Shown here piece after piece: positions 44,064-53,300 of a DNA stretch of 64,000 nt (its first letter is position 1; every line of letters starts with the position of its first letter). Where the stretch lies: contig WPDH01000163.1 of the NCBI GenBank assembly GCA_019137255.1, forward strand, positions 28,509-92,508, read 5' to 3'. A model generated the notes under the pieces. The model was not told the origin of the DNA and made no database searches. It worked only from the letters and a program-made list of their open reading frames with translations. The stretch is from Corinectria fuckeliana. Lineage: Eukaryota; Ascomycota; Sordariomycetes; Hypocreales; Nectriaceae. The translations under genes were made by a program, and so were the position numbers.

Positions 44064-45428
44064 TCAGCCGTTCGACCCTGATTTCGAGGTCGCCCTGCTA
44101 ACAGATCTCAAGAGTGATCCCCTAGGCTTCATGGGCGTCGATTGACCAAACGAGCCTCCCGAGATCCGATTCCCGGGAGTGCCAACCTTGCTCCATAGCC
44201 TCTGCGCCGCAGGAGTCAGCCCTGTCGACACTCGCGGGCTGCTTGGGAATTTTGGCACTGGAGTCGTATCCACCTTTCCGGTGAGTCCGTTTCTTGATGA
44301 TTCCTTTTTCGATTTCGCTATCCGATCGACCATGCGCTCATGCAAGGTTTCTCTCTTCCGTTGCTCCTGCAACCTGAAAGGATTCGTCGAGGCGTCACCG
44401 GGGCCTAGGTTGATGATTGGCATTGGAGAGGCAGGTTTGGGCTCGTCATCCTGGTCGTCGACGAAGGAATATCCATTTACCCTGGGCGTCTCTCTACCAC
44501 CCACTACGCTCGAGTCTTGGTCCTCGAGCCGTGGCCTTCCTGCAATGGCGTCCCGTACTGCAGACATGGTGGGAGAAGGTGGCCGCTCGGGGATATGAGG
44601 TTGTGGCATCCTGGTGTTCTCGTATGCGATGGATTTGGGTGCCATTTTAGAAGCCTCCTCGGCCCTTTGGGAAACGGTGACGACCCCATCCTCAACGCCC
44701 TCCGCGCTAAACATCAAGCTGTTCCTGGGTTGAGCATCCCAAGTGTCTGGCCGCGCCGGCCGGTCGTCCTTGTCTTTGATGGCCAGCCGGTCACGCTTGT
44801 AGCCGTCGTCTGTAAGGCCTCGTGTCTGGCCCAACTTGTCCTGAATCTCTTTCTGCTTAATCATCTGCTTTGAGGGAAGCTTGTTGCCACGCCAGAGCCA
44901 GGCATACTTGTCGGCCTTCTTCTGGTTCTGCTTGTCGACGAGCTTGTAGAAGCTCTCATTGTCCTCACTGGTGTAGGTTTCCTGGAATTTAGAAAGACTC
45001 ATGTTTGAGTTCAGACGTGGCTGCGGTTCTGCAACGGTGGTAGCGGCGGAGACGACCGAGGCAGGGGTGTCTGCACCATACGCAGACGGGGTGCGGTCTC
45101 CATTAGCAAACAGCCTGGATCGTGATCGCAAAGGTGGCTTCTGTTTTCCAGGAGTCATGACCTGTCGAAGTCTCCGGCCAGCGCTTGAGATCCAGGCGGC
45201 ATCCTTGGACTCGAGGGCATCCAGGTACTCCTGTTGTGTCTCCGTCTCCAGCAGCCCGGGGAAGAAGTCGCGGCCGATGATTTGGGAGAGGGTTTCCGTG
45301 TAGGAGTCTTCATCTAGGACTTTCTTGGGGCGTTTGATCTTCTTTGCCGGGGGAGGCGGTGGCATCAAGTCCGTCTCGGTCCTCTTGCGGACTAGAGCAC
45401 TGGAGGTGCCGGGCTGTGCAGGATCCAT
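44064..45428 (-). CDS. ESS2/DGCR14-family spliceosome-associated nuclear protein
   Basis: Es2-family nuclear protein (S. pombe Bis1, human ESS2), found with late spliceosomes. Single exon, 454 residues. The conserved N-terminal block is clear: VRKRTETDLMPPPPPAKK, then VLDEDSYTETLSQIIGRDFFPGL and LDALESKDAAWI. The middle block SLSKFQETYTSEDNESFYKL with WLWRGNKLP follows. The usual NSLMFSAEGVEDG segment is present near residue 235, and the C-terminal block has LTPAAQRLWSKVGTP and a MKPRGSLLRSVSRA end. Ser/Pro/Thr-rich linkers suggest heavy phosphorylation. Divergent from the PP5 gene, with about 840 bases between the starts. Confidence 0.93.
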   Translation of the reverse strand: MDPAQPGTSSALVRKRTETDLMPPPPPAKKIKRPKKVLDEDSYTETLSQIIGRDFFPGLLETETQQEYLDALESKDAAWISSAGRRLRQVMTPGKQKPPLRSRSRLFANGDRTPSAYGADTPASVVSAATTVAEPQPRLNSNMSLSKFQETYTSEDNESFYKLVDKQNQKKADKYAWLWRGNKLPSKQMIKQKEIQDKLGQTRGLTDDGYKRDRLAIKDKDDRPARPDTWDAQPRNSLMFSAEGVEDGVVTVSQRAEEASKMAPKSIAYENTRMPQPHIPERPPSPTMSAVRDAIAGRPRLEDQDSSVVGGRETPRVNGYSFVDDQDDEPKPASPMPIINLGPGDASTNPFRLQEQRKRETLHERMVDRIAKSKKESSRNGLTGKVDTTPVPKFPSSPRVSTGLTPAAQRLWSKVGTPGNRISGGSFGQSTPMKPRGSLLRSVSRATSKSGSNG

Positions 45429-46270
45429 TTTGGCGCGATGTCAGCGCAAAGGGGACGGGCGTCCTACCGGGCAGGTGGCGTCTGAGATTCCCGGCAACGA
45501 ATTCTTAAGAGGGGGACGGGTTCATGGAAAAGAAGCTTGCGTTGGAGCTTGCAACAGCGGGAGCCTGATGCTGCCTGGTGGCGCATGCGACGTTGAAAGA
45601 GAGTCAGTAGCAAAGGCGGCCGGCCAAGGCGATTGGTGGGGCCGGAAATAGGTGGGCGCCGTTGGTATGCAATTATCCGAACACCGTCTCCCTTGTTTCC
45701 CTTGTCTCCCTGTCTGCTGCGGGCGGGTGGCGATCGATCTTTGCTGAGGCGACATCGGGCTTGAAGTCTTTGTGCTGTGAGGCGCACGCTAGAGATTACT
45801 GGTTTAGGCAAAGACCGTAGGGCCTGTGGCAGCCTGCAGCAACCCGAACCAGCCAGTAAGGCACCCTGCAATCCGGGCAGTTCTGGCAAACGGGCCGGCA
45901 TCAATGACGCTGGCTACGGGGCGCCTGGAAGCTTCCCCCGTCCCGCTCCACCAAACGAACGCCGCCACAAGCCCAAATGTCTTGCAGCCTTTCCCTCTTC
46001 CCGTCGTGAACACCAAATCTTCGTCCCCCGGCAGCCTCGCCAACCATTACTTTTCACTTGCTCCCTGAATTATTCCACACTCTTCTCTCGCGATTCAGTT
46101 GCTTTTCTTGACAAGCGTCACTCCCAGCGGAAGAAGGAAGCGCTCGTTGCTGCGCTCGGCGCATTCTTCCAGCATCTCGGAGCCCGAGTCCCGACCCGAC
46201 CTAACATCCTGAGCTTCCCCACGTTCGCCCCTCGCTGAACCCCCCTCGAAACCTCCTTCCCTCCGTAGCT
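45429..46270. promoter_or_regulatory. Divergent promoter region, ESS2 / PP5
   Basis: About 840 bases between divergent starts. Moderately GC-rich, CT-rich toward 46270. No gene seen. Confidence 0.5.
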
Positions 46271-48086
46271 ATGTCGCAAGAAGCCGTCGACCTGAAGAAT
46301 CAGGGCAATAAGGCCTTCGCCGCCGGCGACTGGCCTGCCGCCATCGATTTCTACTCCCAGGCTATCGATCTCCACGACAAGGAGCCTACCTTCTTCACCA
46401 ACCGCGCACAGGTTCGCAATTCTCCTCCTACTATTTGTTTGCGGCCGCGGCTGCAAATTCCTCATGCTTACTTCTGGGGTCTTTCAAAGTAATAGGCGTA
46501 CATCAAGACCGAAGCGTATGGATATGCCATCGCCGACGCGACGAGTGCCATGAAGCTCAACCCAAAACTGGTCAAGGTGCGCTACCCCTCCTTATAACCC
46601 GACGATCCCGGACGAGCGCTGAAGTGAAGTGTTGTACCACGCTGTAGGCGTACTACCGACGAGGCCTAGCGAAGACAGCGATTTTGCGACCCAAGGATGC
46701 CCTCGACGACTTCAAGGAATGCGTCAAGCTTGACCCCGCCAACAAGGATGCAAAGATCAGGTTGGAGGAATGTAAGAGAATTGTGCGGCAGCTGGCATTC
46801 TTTGCAGCTATTGAAGTTGACGATGAGCCTTCTGCGGCCGAGGGTCTTGACTTGGACTCCATCATCGTGGAACCTGGGTACGACGGTATTAAATTGGGAG
46901 ACACCATGACCCAAGAGTTCATCGACGACATGACGGAACGGTTCAAGACTGGCAAGAAGCTCCATCGAAAATATGTCTACCAGATCATCCTCGCCGTCAG
47001 GAAAATTGTCTACGAGGAGCCCACCATGGTGGAGGTGGACATCCCCGAAGAAGTCACAATGACCGTCTGCGGTGACACACACGGTAGGAGTCCCCAACAC
47101 GAGCAGCTCATTCAAATCACTAACAGGCTTTCTCCAGGCCAATACTTTGATCTCATGGAGCTCTTCCGTCTCAACGGCACACCTAACGATAAGCACTGGT
47201 ACCTGTTCAATGGTGACTTCGTTGACCGAGGCTCTTGGTCGACCGAGATTGCCCTGCTTCTCTACGCCTACAAGTGGATGCGACCGAAGAACTTCTTCCT
47301 GAACCGTGGAAATCACGAGACGGACGACATGAACCGCGCCTACGGTTTTGAGGGTGAATGCAAGGCCAAGTACAACGAGAGGTGAGAACGACCCCTCCTA
47401 CGAACCCCTGTCGCCACCTGTGCTAACTAAGGTACAGAGTCTTCAAGCTGTTCTCTGAGAGTTTCTCTGCACTGCCGCTGGCAACTCTCATTGGAAAGAA
47501 GTACCTGGTTCTCCACGGAGGCTTGTTCTCTGACGACAGCGTCACTTTGGACGACATTCGGAAACTGAACCGTCACGGCCAGCGACAACCCGGCCAGGCT
47601 GGCTTGATGATGGAAATGCTCTGGACTGATCCTCAAGACGAGCCCGGTCGCGGCCCTAGCAAACGAGGTGTTGGCATGCAGTTCGGCCCCGATATTACCA
47701 AGCAGTTCTGTGAAAAGAACGGCCTTGAGGCTGTCATTCGCAGTCACGAAGTTCGCATGGACGGATACGAGGTTCAGCACGATGGTCGATGTATTACCGG
47801 TATGTGATCTTGCAAGATTCCGCACATGTGCGCTGCCGCTGACTGATTTCTTTCTAGTTTTCTCTGCGCCTAGGTACTGCGACTCCACAGAGAACAGGGG
47901 TGCCTATATCAACATCGGCTCCGACTATAACCTCGAGTTTGAGCAGTTTGACGCTGTGCCGCACCCTAACATCCGCCCGATGGTGAGTTAAACCAATCTC
48001 TTCATCTTGAACCATGAGTATTAGAATGAGAGCTAATCCGCTATCCTCAGGCGTATGCTCAAAGCTCCATTATGTCGTCTTTGTAA
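46271..48086 (+). CDS. ppt1: Serine/threonine protein phosphatase 5 (TPR-PP2A-like)
   Basis: Hsp90-associated phosphatase with an autoinhibitory TPR domain. Seven exons: 46271-46411, 46496-46576, 46648-47083, 47138-47381, 47438-47799, 47858-47982 and 48051-48086, giving 474 residues. TPR motifs occupy about 1-110 (AVDLKNQGNKAFAAGDWPAA, AYIKTEAYGYAIADA, AYYRRGLAKT). The catalytic domain has GDTHG (216-220), GDFVDRG (245-251), RGNHE (276-280), VLHGGLF, RSHEV and FSAPRYCD, so the metal ligands are in place. The last exon encodes only AYAQSSIMSSL, close to the family C-terminus. All introns are GT-AG with 53-84 nt. Convergent with POP8, with 192 bases between the stops. Confidence 0.96.
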
Positions 48087-48278
48087 GAAGGAAGTGTATG
48101 AGTTGGCGTGGAGGCAAGGGATAAGGGCTTTTTGTAGACGGCCATGTCGAGGCACATCCGGGCGTCCGAGAATGGTGTATTGCGTGGGCGGGTTTACAAA
48201 AATGTCCACCTGCATTTATACCCATTTAGATAAAACAAGATTATTGGGTTGAGTTCAGCAATCGATGTTATCATGAGT

Positions 48279-48710
48279 TCATGAGTTCCAGAGTCGGTCT
48301 TGGCCGTCGGTCCCAACCATGGCACCCAGCCAGTCCGAGCACTGTCGAACCTGGAGCACACACTGAGCCCCGTTGTCGTTAGTCCCTCTCCACGCCGTGA
48401 TGGCCGCGGCAAAAGATCCCAAGTCCGGCCGCGGGACGCGCAGCCAGCAGTGGCTCCCCTGGACCTTGAGGATATCGAGCGAGATGGCCGCACCCGTGAT
48501 GCCTAGGAACTGCCGCAGTGCCGTAGTGCAGTAGGACTTGACCTGCAGGTTGTCGAGCTCGACGGGGGCCGCGCCGTCGGTGACGAGCTCGAGGTGGGCG
48601 TAGGAGAAGGGCGGCGCTTTGATGGTGCATGTGAGGATTTCGTGGGACTTTTGCAGGTCTTTTTGCTGGAAGACCGACTTTTGCGTCCCGGGTTCTGCGG
48701 GCTGAGCCAT
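48279..48710 (-). CDS. pop8: Ribonuclease P/MRP subunit POP8
   Basis: Small protein of the RNase P and RNase MRP ribonucleoproteins (5' tRNA and rRNA processing), with an Alba/Pop-type fold. Single exon, 143 residues. The conserved parts are FSYAHLELVT, ELDNLQVKSYCTTALRQFLGITGAAISLDIL and GSHCWLRVPRPDLGSFAAAI. The initial residues MAQPAEPGTQKS are variable. It shares a 281-base divergent promoter with SPT4 and faces PP5 at its 3' end. The assignment rests on motif recall, so confidence is a little lower than for its neighbours. Confidence 0.85.
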   Translation of the reverse strand: MAQPAEPGTQKSVFQQKDLQKSHEILTCTIKAPPFSYAHLELVTDGAAPVELDNLQVKSYCTTALRQFLGITGAAISLDILKVQGSHCWLRVPRPDLGSFAAAITAWRGTNDNGAQCVLQVRQCSDWLGAMVGTDGQDRLWNS

Positions 48711-48991
48711 GGCGTTGTAGTTTGACCACTGGAATTATGAGACGAGTCTCACTGTTGAAGCATTTCATGGTGGAGTGTGGAGTGTGGAGTGTGGAGTGGA
48801 TACTGTCTTTGCCAACAATCGCTTAGATGCATACTCGCTCCTCCGAATCTGGGGACAATGAACTCCAAGTCTTGCCCATCGCGAATTGACCCAGCCTCAT
48901 CAAATAAACAACCTCGCCTCCCCTCCGAACACCGAACGTCCACCCCGTCGCAGCAAACCCCCCTCGAAAACCCCGTTCGGGGTGCCGCACC
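48711..48991. promoter_or_regulatory. Bidirectional promoter POP8 / SPT4, with heptamer repeat
   Basis: 281 bases between two divergent starts. Positions about 48768-48798 carry four or more copies of GGAGTGT. Both genes act in transcription or RNA processing, so a shared promoter is plausible. Confidence 0.5.
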
Positions 48992-49507
48992 ATGTCGACT
49001 TCAGCCAACTTCGTCACGCCCGGCCAGCAGCGCCACCTGCGCGCGTGCATGGTGTGCTCCATCGTCATGACATACACCGTACGTACGCCCGACGCCCCCT
49101 CGTTTCTTCTCCCCGTCGCCATCTTCCCTCTACTGATACGGCTCGCTCCAGCGCTTCCGCGACGAGGGCTGCCCCAACTGCGAAGAGTTCCTGCACCTCG
49201 CCGGCTCCCAGGACCAGATCGAGAGCTGCACGTCGCAGGTCTTCGAGGGCGTCATCACGCTCGCCAACCCGGCGCGCTCCTGGATCGCCAAGTGGCAGCG
49301 CCTGGACGGCTACGTTGGTGGCGTCTACGCTATCAAGGTTTCCGGCCAGCTGCCTGACGAGATTCGTATCACCCTCGAGGAGGAGTATCGGATATCGTAC
49401 ATCCCGTAAGTGACAGTCGGTCGTCTTCTGAAGCGGGACGGTTTTGACTAATCAACGTGTTTCTATCTGGTAGACGAGACGGCACGGAAACGGAGACGGA
49501 CTCGTAG
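48992..49507 (+). CDS. spt4: Transcription elongation factor SPT4
   Basis: Zinc-binding partner of Spt5 in the DSIF complex that travels with RNA polymerase II. Three exons, 48992-49078, 49152-49405 and 49474-49507, give 124 residues. The zinc ligands are CMVC (Cys19, Cys22) and CPNC (Cys36, Cys39). The first intron separates the two pairs. Further family motifs: ESCTSQVFEGVITLANP, SWIAKWQRLD, and GVYAIKVSGQLPDEI. The short last exon gives RDGTETETDS. The ATG context is CACCATGTCG. Convergent with KIN17. Confidence 0.96.
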
Positions 49508-49752
49508 GCAGAGTCTTGTTGACGATTTCTTGTTGATATTACTGTTTCTGGCGAATACGGCGTTGAATTGGAAAGGGAGTGGCCATGAGGAACCCAAGAG
49601 CTGTCATGTGTGAAAAAAAAGTCATCATTGTGGTATCTCTTATAGACAAATCCGCGTAAGCCGAACGCCCCCGGCATGTTTTGAACCGTCATTCTAAATA
49701 TTCCCAAACGCCGTTCCGTACACCCTTAGTCAACGTGCAATCCATAACCTAC

Positions 49753-50751
49753 CTAGTTGCTTCTCTGCTTCTTACTAGGAGGCATACTGAACCCGGCGGG
49801 AGACCGAGATCGCTTCTTCTCCATCTCCTCTTTCATGATCCGCTCCGCCTCGCTCATCTTCTTGGGCTGCCCAATTAGGGCGTTTTTCTTGGTCCCGGAA
49901 GCCAAGGCGTTCTTCTTGGCCTGCGCGAAGACGTTTTTTGTTTGTGGTTTGCCGCCCAGCTTCATTGAGATGCCTCCGAACCCGCTGGGCTTCGCAGGTG
50001 CAGGTGCAGCGTCTTTAACCTTCTCGGAATCGGCGTCGACAGGCTTTTCAGCCTCTGGCCCGGAGCTAGTGGCAGTCGGGGCAGGGCTTTCAGAGGTTGT
50101 CGCGGGCTTTGCGCCAAAAGACAGTTTAATCTTCTCGCCGTCTTGCCTCTTGAGCTCGCGTGCCTCGGCATCTTCCTCCGGTTGGTCGTCCTTCGCACTG
50201 GTCGAATTCTGGGCTCGACGGATCTGCTCTCGGATCATGCGTTGCTCCAACTCCTCGTTGCCTTGATCCTGTGCCTCCTTGCGACGCAAAGCCTCTTTTC
50301 TCCGCAATGCCTCGGGCGAGTTATCAATCCAGGCGATGTGAAAGCCCTTGTCGTTCTCCTCCACGCGGCAGATACCCTCACGGCCAAGGTGCTTGGCGAA
50401 CTCGGTCAACGATGGCCACTTGGTCGAGTTCATGTGGACGTGCTCCTTGTTGGCGATGTATTCCTGGTAGAACCGGTTCATCTGGACCTGCTTCTCGCCG
50501 TGGCCAGTCCTGAGGAGCTGGACGAAGTCGCTCTGGAACTGCTTGCTGTACTCGTTGATGAACTTCATGGGGTCCTCGCCGACGACGAGCATCTGGCGGA
50601 CGTGACTCTCGGACTGGGTGTGCATCTTGTAGCCGTTGTGATCTCGACATTGCTTCTCGCAGACCTGGCAGTACCAGCGAAGGCGCTGGAGGCCCTTTAG
50701 CTTCATGCGATTGGCGACATATTTCGTCGACCCGACTTCGGCTTTGCCCAT
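49753..50751 (-). CDS. KIN17-like DNA/RNA-binding protein
   Basis: Kin17/Rts2-type nucleic-acid-binding protein linked to splicing and replication stress. Single exon, 332 residues from the ATG at 50751 (MGKAEVGSTKYVANRMKLKG). The upstream in-frame ATG at 50826 adds a Pro/Asn-rich stretch that is probably 5' UTR. Zinc finger WYCQVCEKQCRDHNGYKMH (Cys28, Cys31, His44, His50) is followed by the Kin17 winged-helix domain (MKFINEYSKQFQSDFVQLLR, then EHVHMNSTKWPSLTEFAKHL and GFHIAWID). A basic coiled coil with the duplicated RRKEAL piece follows. The tail has SGFGGISMKLGG and a basic end (PPSKKQRSN). The C-terminal KOW region of animal KIN17 is not present, as in other fungi. Confidence 0.9.
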   Translation of the reverse strand: MGKAEVGSTKYVANRMKLKGLQRLRWYCQVCEKQCRDHNGYKMHTQSESHVRQMLVVGEDPMKFINEYSKQFQSDFVQLLRTGHGEKQVQMNRFYQEYIANKEHVHMNSTKWPSLTEFAKHLGREGICRVEENDKGFHIAWIDNSPEALRRKEALRRKEAQDQGNEELEQRMIREQIRRAQNSTSAKDDQPEEDAEARELKRQDGEKIKLSFGAKPATTSESPAPTATSSGPEAEKPVDADSEKVKDAAPAPAKPSGFGGISMKLGGKPQTKNVFAQAKKNALASGTKKNALIGQPKKMSEAERIMKEEMEKKRSRSPAGFSMPPSKKQRSN

Positions 50752-51433
50752 GATGGGCTGTGGAATGTGAGTATTGTCGGAATCGAGTGGGTTGGGGTTG
50801 TTCTTTCTACCGGTTCCGTGTCGCACTGTTGCAGCCCCGGGGGAAGCTGACAGAGGAGGATGGCAAGATGTTTATATAGAGGTTGAGACTGTCCAGAGGT
50901 CGATCGGGTTGGCTTAGCCTCGAGGTGTGGCGCTCACTCGGATCGAATTTAGCGCCGCGGCTCTTAGTCAGCGTCCTACCAACATAGGTAAGTAAGTCTA
51001 AAAAGGGTTGATGCTTCGTACAATGGCATCAGATTGCGCAGGCTAAAGCACTCCAATAGACTATACTTTCGTTTTCGACCTCATCAAATAAGAATCGTGC
51101 TGGGTTTCACGACTCTTGAACACCTTAATCTAAAAATGTGTACGTATCTACGTAGGCCAACTCATGGAAGGCGGCGTCCTTTAAGGCGCGAATGCGGGGT
51201 CCAGTCGGGCGCATTGATGCCTGCGACCTTGCATTTCGGTTTATCGGCCGGCATTTATCCGACCTCAACCTCTAATCGGGATTCATCGCATCGCGGCCCT
51301 GGACCTGACTTCGCATCAGACAAACTTCGCCTTTGGTCGTATCAGGCCCCCCCGCCCCGAAAACCATACCAACTTGTTGGTCTCCTTAATTCCTAACGTC
51401 CCCGACTCGGTCTAGGAGAGAAGTTCGCCCAAT
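50752..51433. promoter_or_regulatory. Divergent promoter region, KIN17 / YJU2
   Basis: About 680 bases between the divergent starts of two splicing-related genes. AT-richer around 50.98-51.15 kb. No gene seen. Confidence 0.5.
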
Positions 51434-52368
51434 ATGTCTGAGCGCAAAGTCCTCCAGGTAAGCTCCCAGAGCACCACTGAGCACTCCCTGAATGCCGCTG
51501 TCGCTAACCCTTTGCCACTCAGAAATACTTCCCTCCCGATTGGGATCCAAAGGATATCGCCCGTCGCAGAGGCCCAAAACCGACCGGCCCTCGTGTGCAG
51601 ACCGTCCGACTCATGGCTCCGTTTAGCATGAGGTGCACGGCATGTGGAGAGTTCATTTACAAGGGCCGCAAGTTCAACTCGAGAAAGGAGACGCCTCTGG
51701 ACGAGAAGTACCTGGGCATCCAAATATTCTTCTTCAGCATCAAGTGCACCCGCTGCAGCACCGAGATTATCTTCCGGACAGACCCAAAGAGCAACGATTA
51801 CGCTATGGTCAAGGGCGCGGTCCGCAACATGGAGCCCTGGAGGAACAAGATCGCAGAGGAGGAGTCGACGGAAGAGCGCCTCGATCGGCTAGAGCGTGAG
51901 GAGGCGGAGGCTGCGGGGGACGAAGAGAAGAACGCCATGGCCGACCTGGAGGCCAAGAATGTCGATGCACGACGGGAGATGGCGGCCGCGGACGCCCTGG
52001 ACGAAATTCGGCAACGAAATGCCCGGATAAACCGCTCCGAGAAGGATGGCGTGGATTATTCTGATACCATTGTGCGGACAGAGGACGAGGTACGGCAGCA
52101 ACAGGAGAGGGAAGACGACGAGGCGGCGAGACTAGCATTCTCTATGGCCCGAAGTCACCTGAACAAGGTTGTGGAGCACAACGACGCCAAGAGCCAGCTG
52201 ACAACGGATTTGGCATCGATTGACACACCAACCATGCTCACGGAAAAGGTTGCCAAATCGGCGGCTATTGTGGTGGAGAAGCCAGCTCCGTCCTTCAAGC
52301 GGGCTGTGAAGAGGAAGAAAAATCATTCAGCGGTACTGGGCATCAAGAAGAAGCCGTCGTTGGTGTGA
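51434..52368 (+). CDS. yju2: Step-one splicing factor YJU2 (CWC16/CCDC94)
   Basis: Joins the spliceosome after Prp2 and promotes branching in step one. Two exons, 51434-51457 (8 codons) and 51523-52368, give 289 residues. The intron (65 nt) is GTAAGC..CAG with a CTAAC branch site. The N-terminus MSERKVLQKYFPPDWDP is the invariant start. RGPKPTGPRVQTVRLMAPFSMRC leads into the zinc site CTAC...CTRC (Cys46, Cys49, Cys83, Cys86), and KGRKFNSRKETPLDEKYLG lies between. FRTDPKSNDY and KGAVRNMEPWR close the domain. A Glu/Asp-rich coiled coil (about 135-225) and a basic tail follow. Confidence 0.96.
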
Positions 52369-53096
52369 TGTTGAGATTTTAAGCATGAGGAAGGTAATAA
52401 GCAGCGAGTAAAGTGTCAATTGAGCAGACACTGAGTATGAGATAGTTTTCTCGATCAAGCCCAAATACTTAGGAGGTACGGCAATTTGCATAGGCGTTCT
52501 GAGCACAGGTGGATTTATGAGTTACTCTTCAAGGTTTACATTTGGCTACACACTTGGCTCGACATGTATCATGAATTTGGAAGGCTCACTTGCTTTTATA
52601 CAGTCAAAAGTGAAATTCGTTTATCATTTCGTGTGAGAATTTTCTCTGCATGCTATGTATACCTTTACCTCCGTCGCTGAATAAAAAATGCTGACTCTTA
52701 TAAGTCCCGTAATAAACGCCTCGCAAATAATAAAGGTTCATTTCGTTACGCAGTGAATTGAGTGCAAGCAAGCGGATTTGTGGCCACTCGTATTGCGTAA
52801 TGGTGCCAGCTGGAGACTGTTGAAGGATGCCGTTTTCGCCGACCAGATGCCACACATCACACCTCATATTTGTCATACTTCATGTCGAAGATGGGAAAGA
52901 AGGGGATTTGTGACATGGGTGGCAATTCGCCCAGCGTGTCAGCGCCCAGACGTTTCAAATCGCCACCGCTGGGTTATGGAGATAGTGTTTGATGATGTCA
53001 TGAGGAGGGCAAGAAGACTCTCCTGGCGAAAAATTCGGACCATCGTATTGACAGGTGGGACGTTAATGAGATGTTAATCATAGTCCCTTGAAAGGT
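52369..53096. other. Convergent spacer, YJU2 / small protein
   Basis: About 730 bases, AT-richer at 52.45-52.75 kb. No gene seen. Probably 3' UTRs. Confidence 0.5.
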
Positions 53097-53300
53097 CTAT
53101 GAGTGATATCCCATGGGGTTGGCGTGTTGACCACCGTTGACAGTGACGGTTCCATGGCGGCGGGCACCAGGGTTGGCGCCAAAGGCCTGCATCTGTCGCT
53201 TGGTGTGGTCGTGCATGAACCTCGAGTAGCTAGAGAGGTTTTGGGGAGGAGAAGAAGAGGAGGGGATGGAGACGGAGTAGGCTTCTTGGCGAGCGGGCAT
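53097..53300 (-). CDS. Small 67-residue orphan protein (SYSRFMHDHTKRQM type)
   Basis: Single exon, 67 residues, starting MPARQEAYSVSIPSSSS. The core SYSRFMHDHTKRQMQAFG looks like a short amphipathic helix, and I recall similar Y-x-x-x-MHxHTxRQM sequences in other small filamentous-fungal proteins of unknown role. The ends are Ser/Pro- and Gly/Asn-rich, with no signal peptide, membrane segment or cysteines. The 5' side (53301-53700) is CT/AC-rich on the minus strand, as expected for a leader. It is short enough to be missed by automatic annotation. No function is proposed. Confidence 0.6.
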   Translation of the reverse strand: MPARQEAYSVSIPSSSSPPQNLSSYSRFMHDHTKRQMQAFGANPGARRHGTVTVNGGQHANPMGYHS

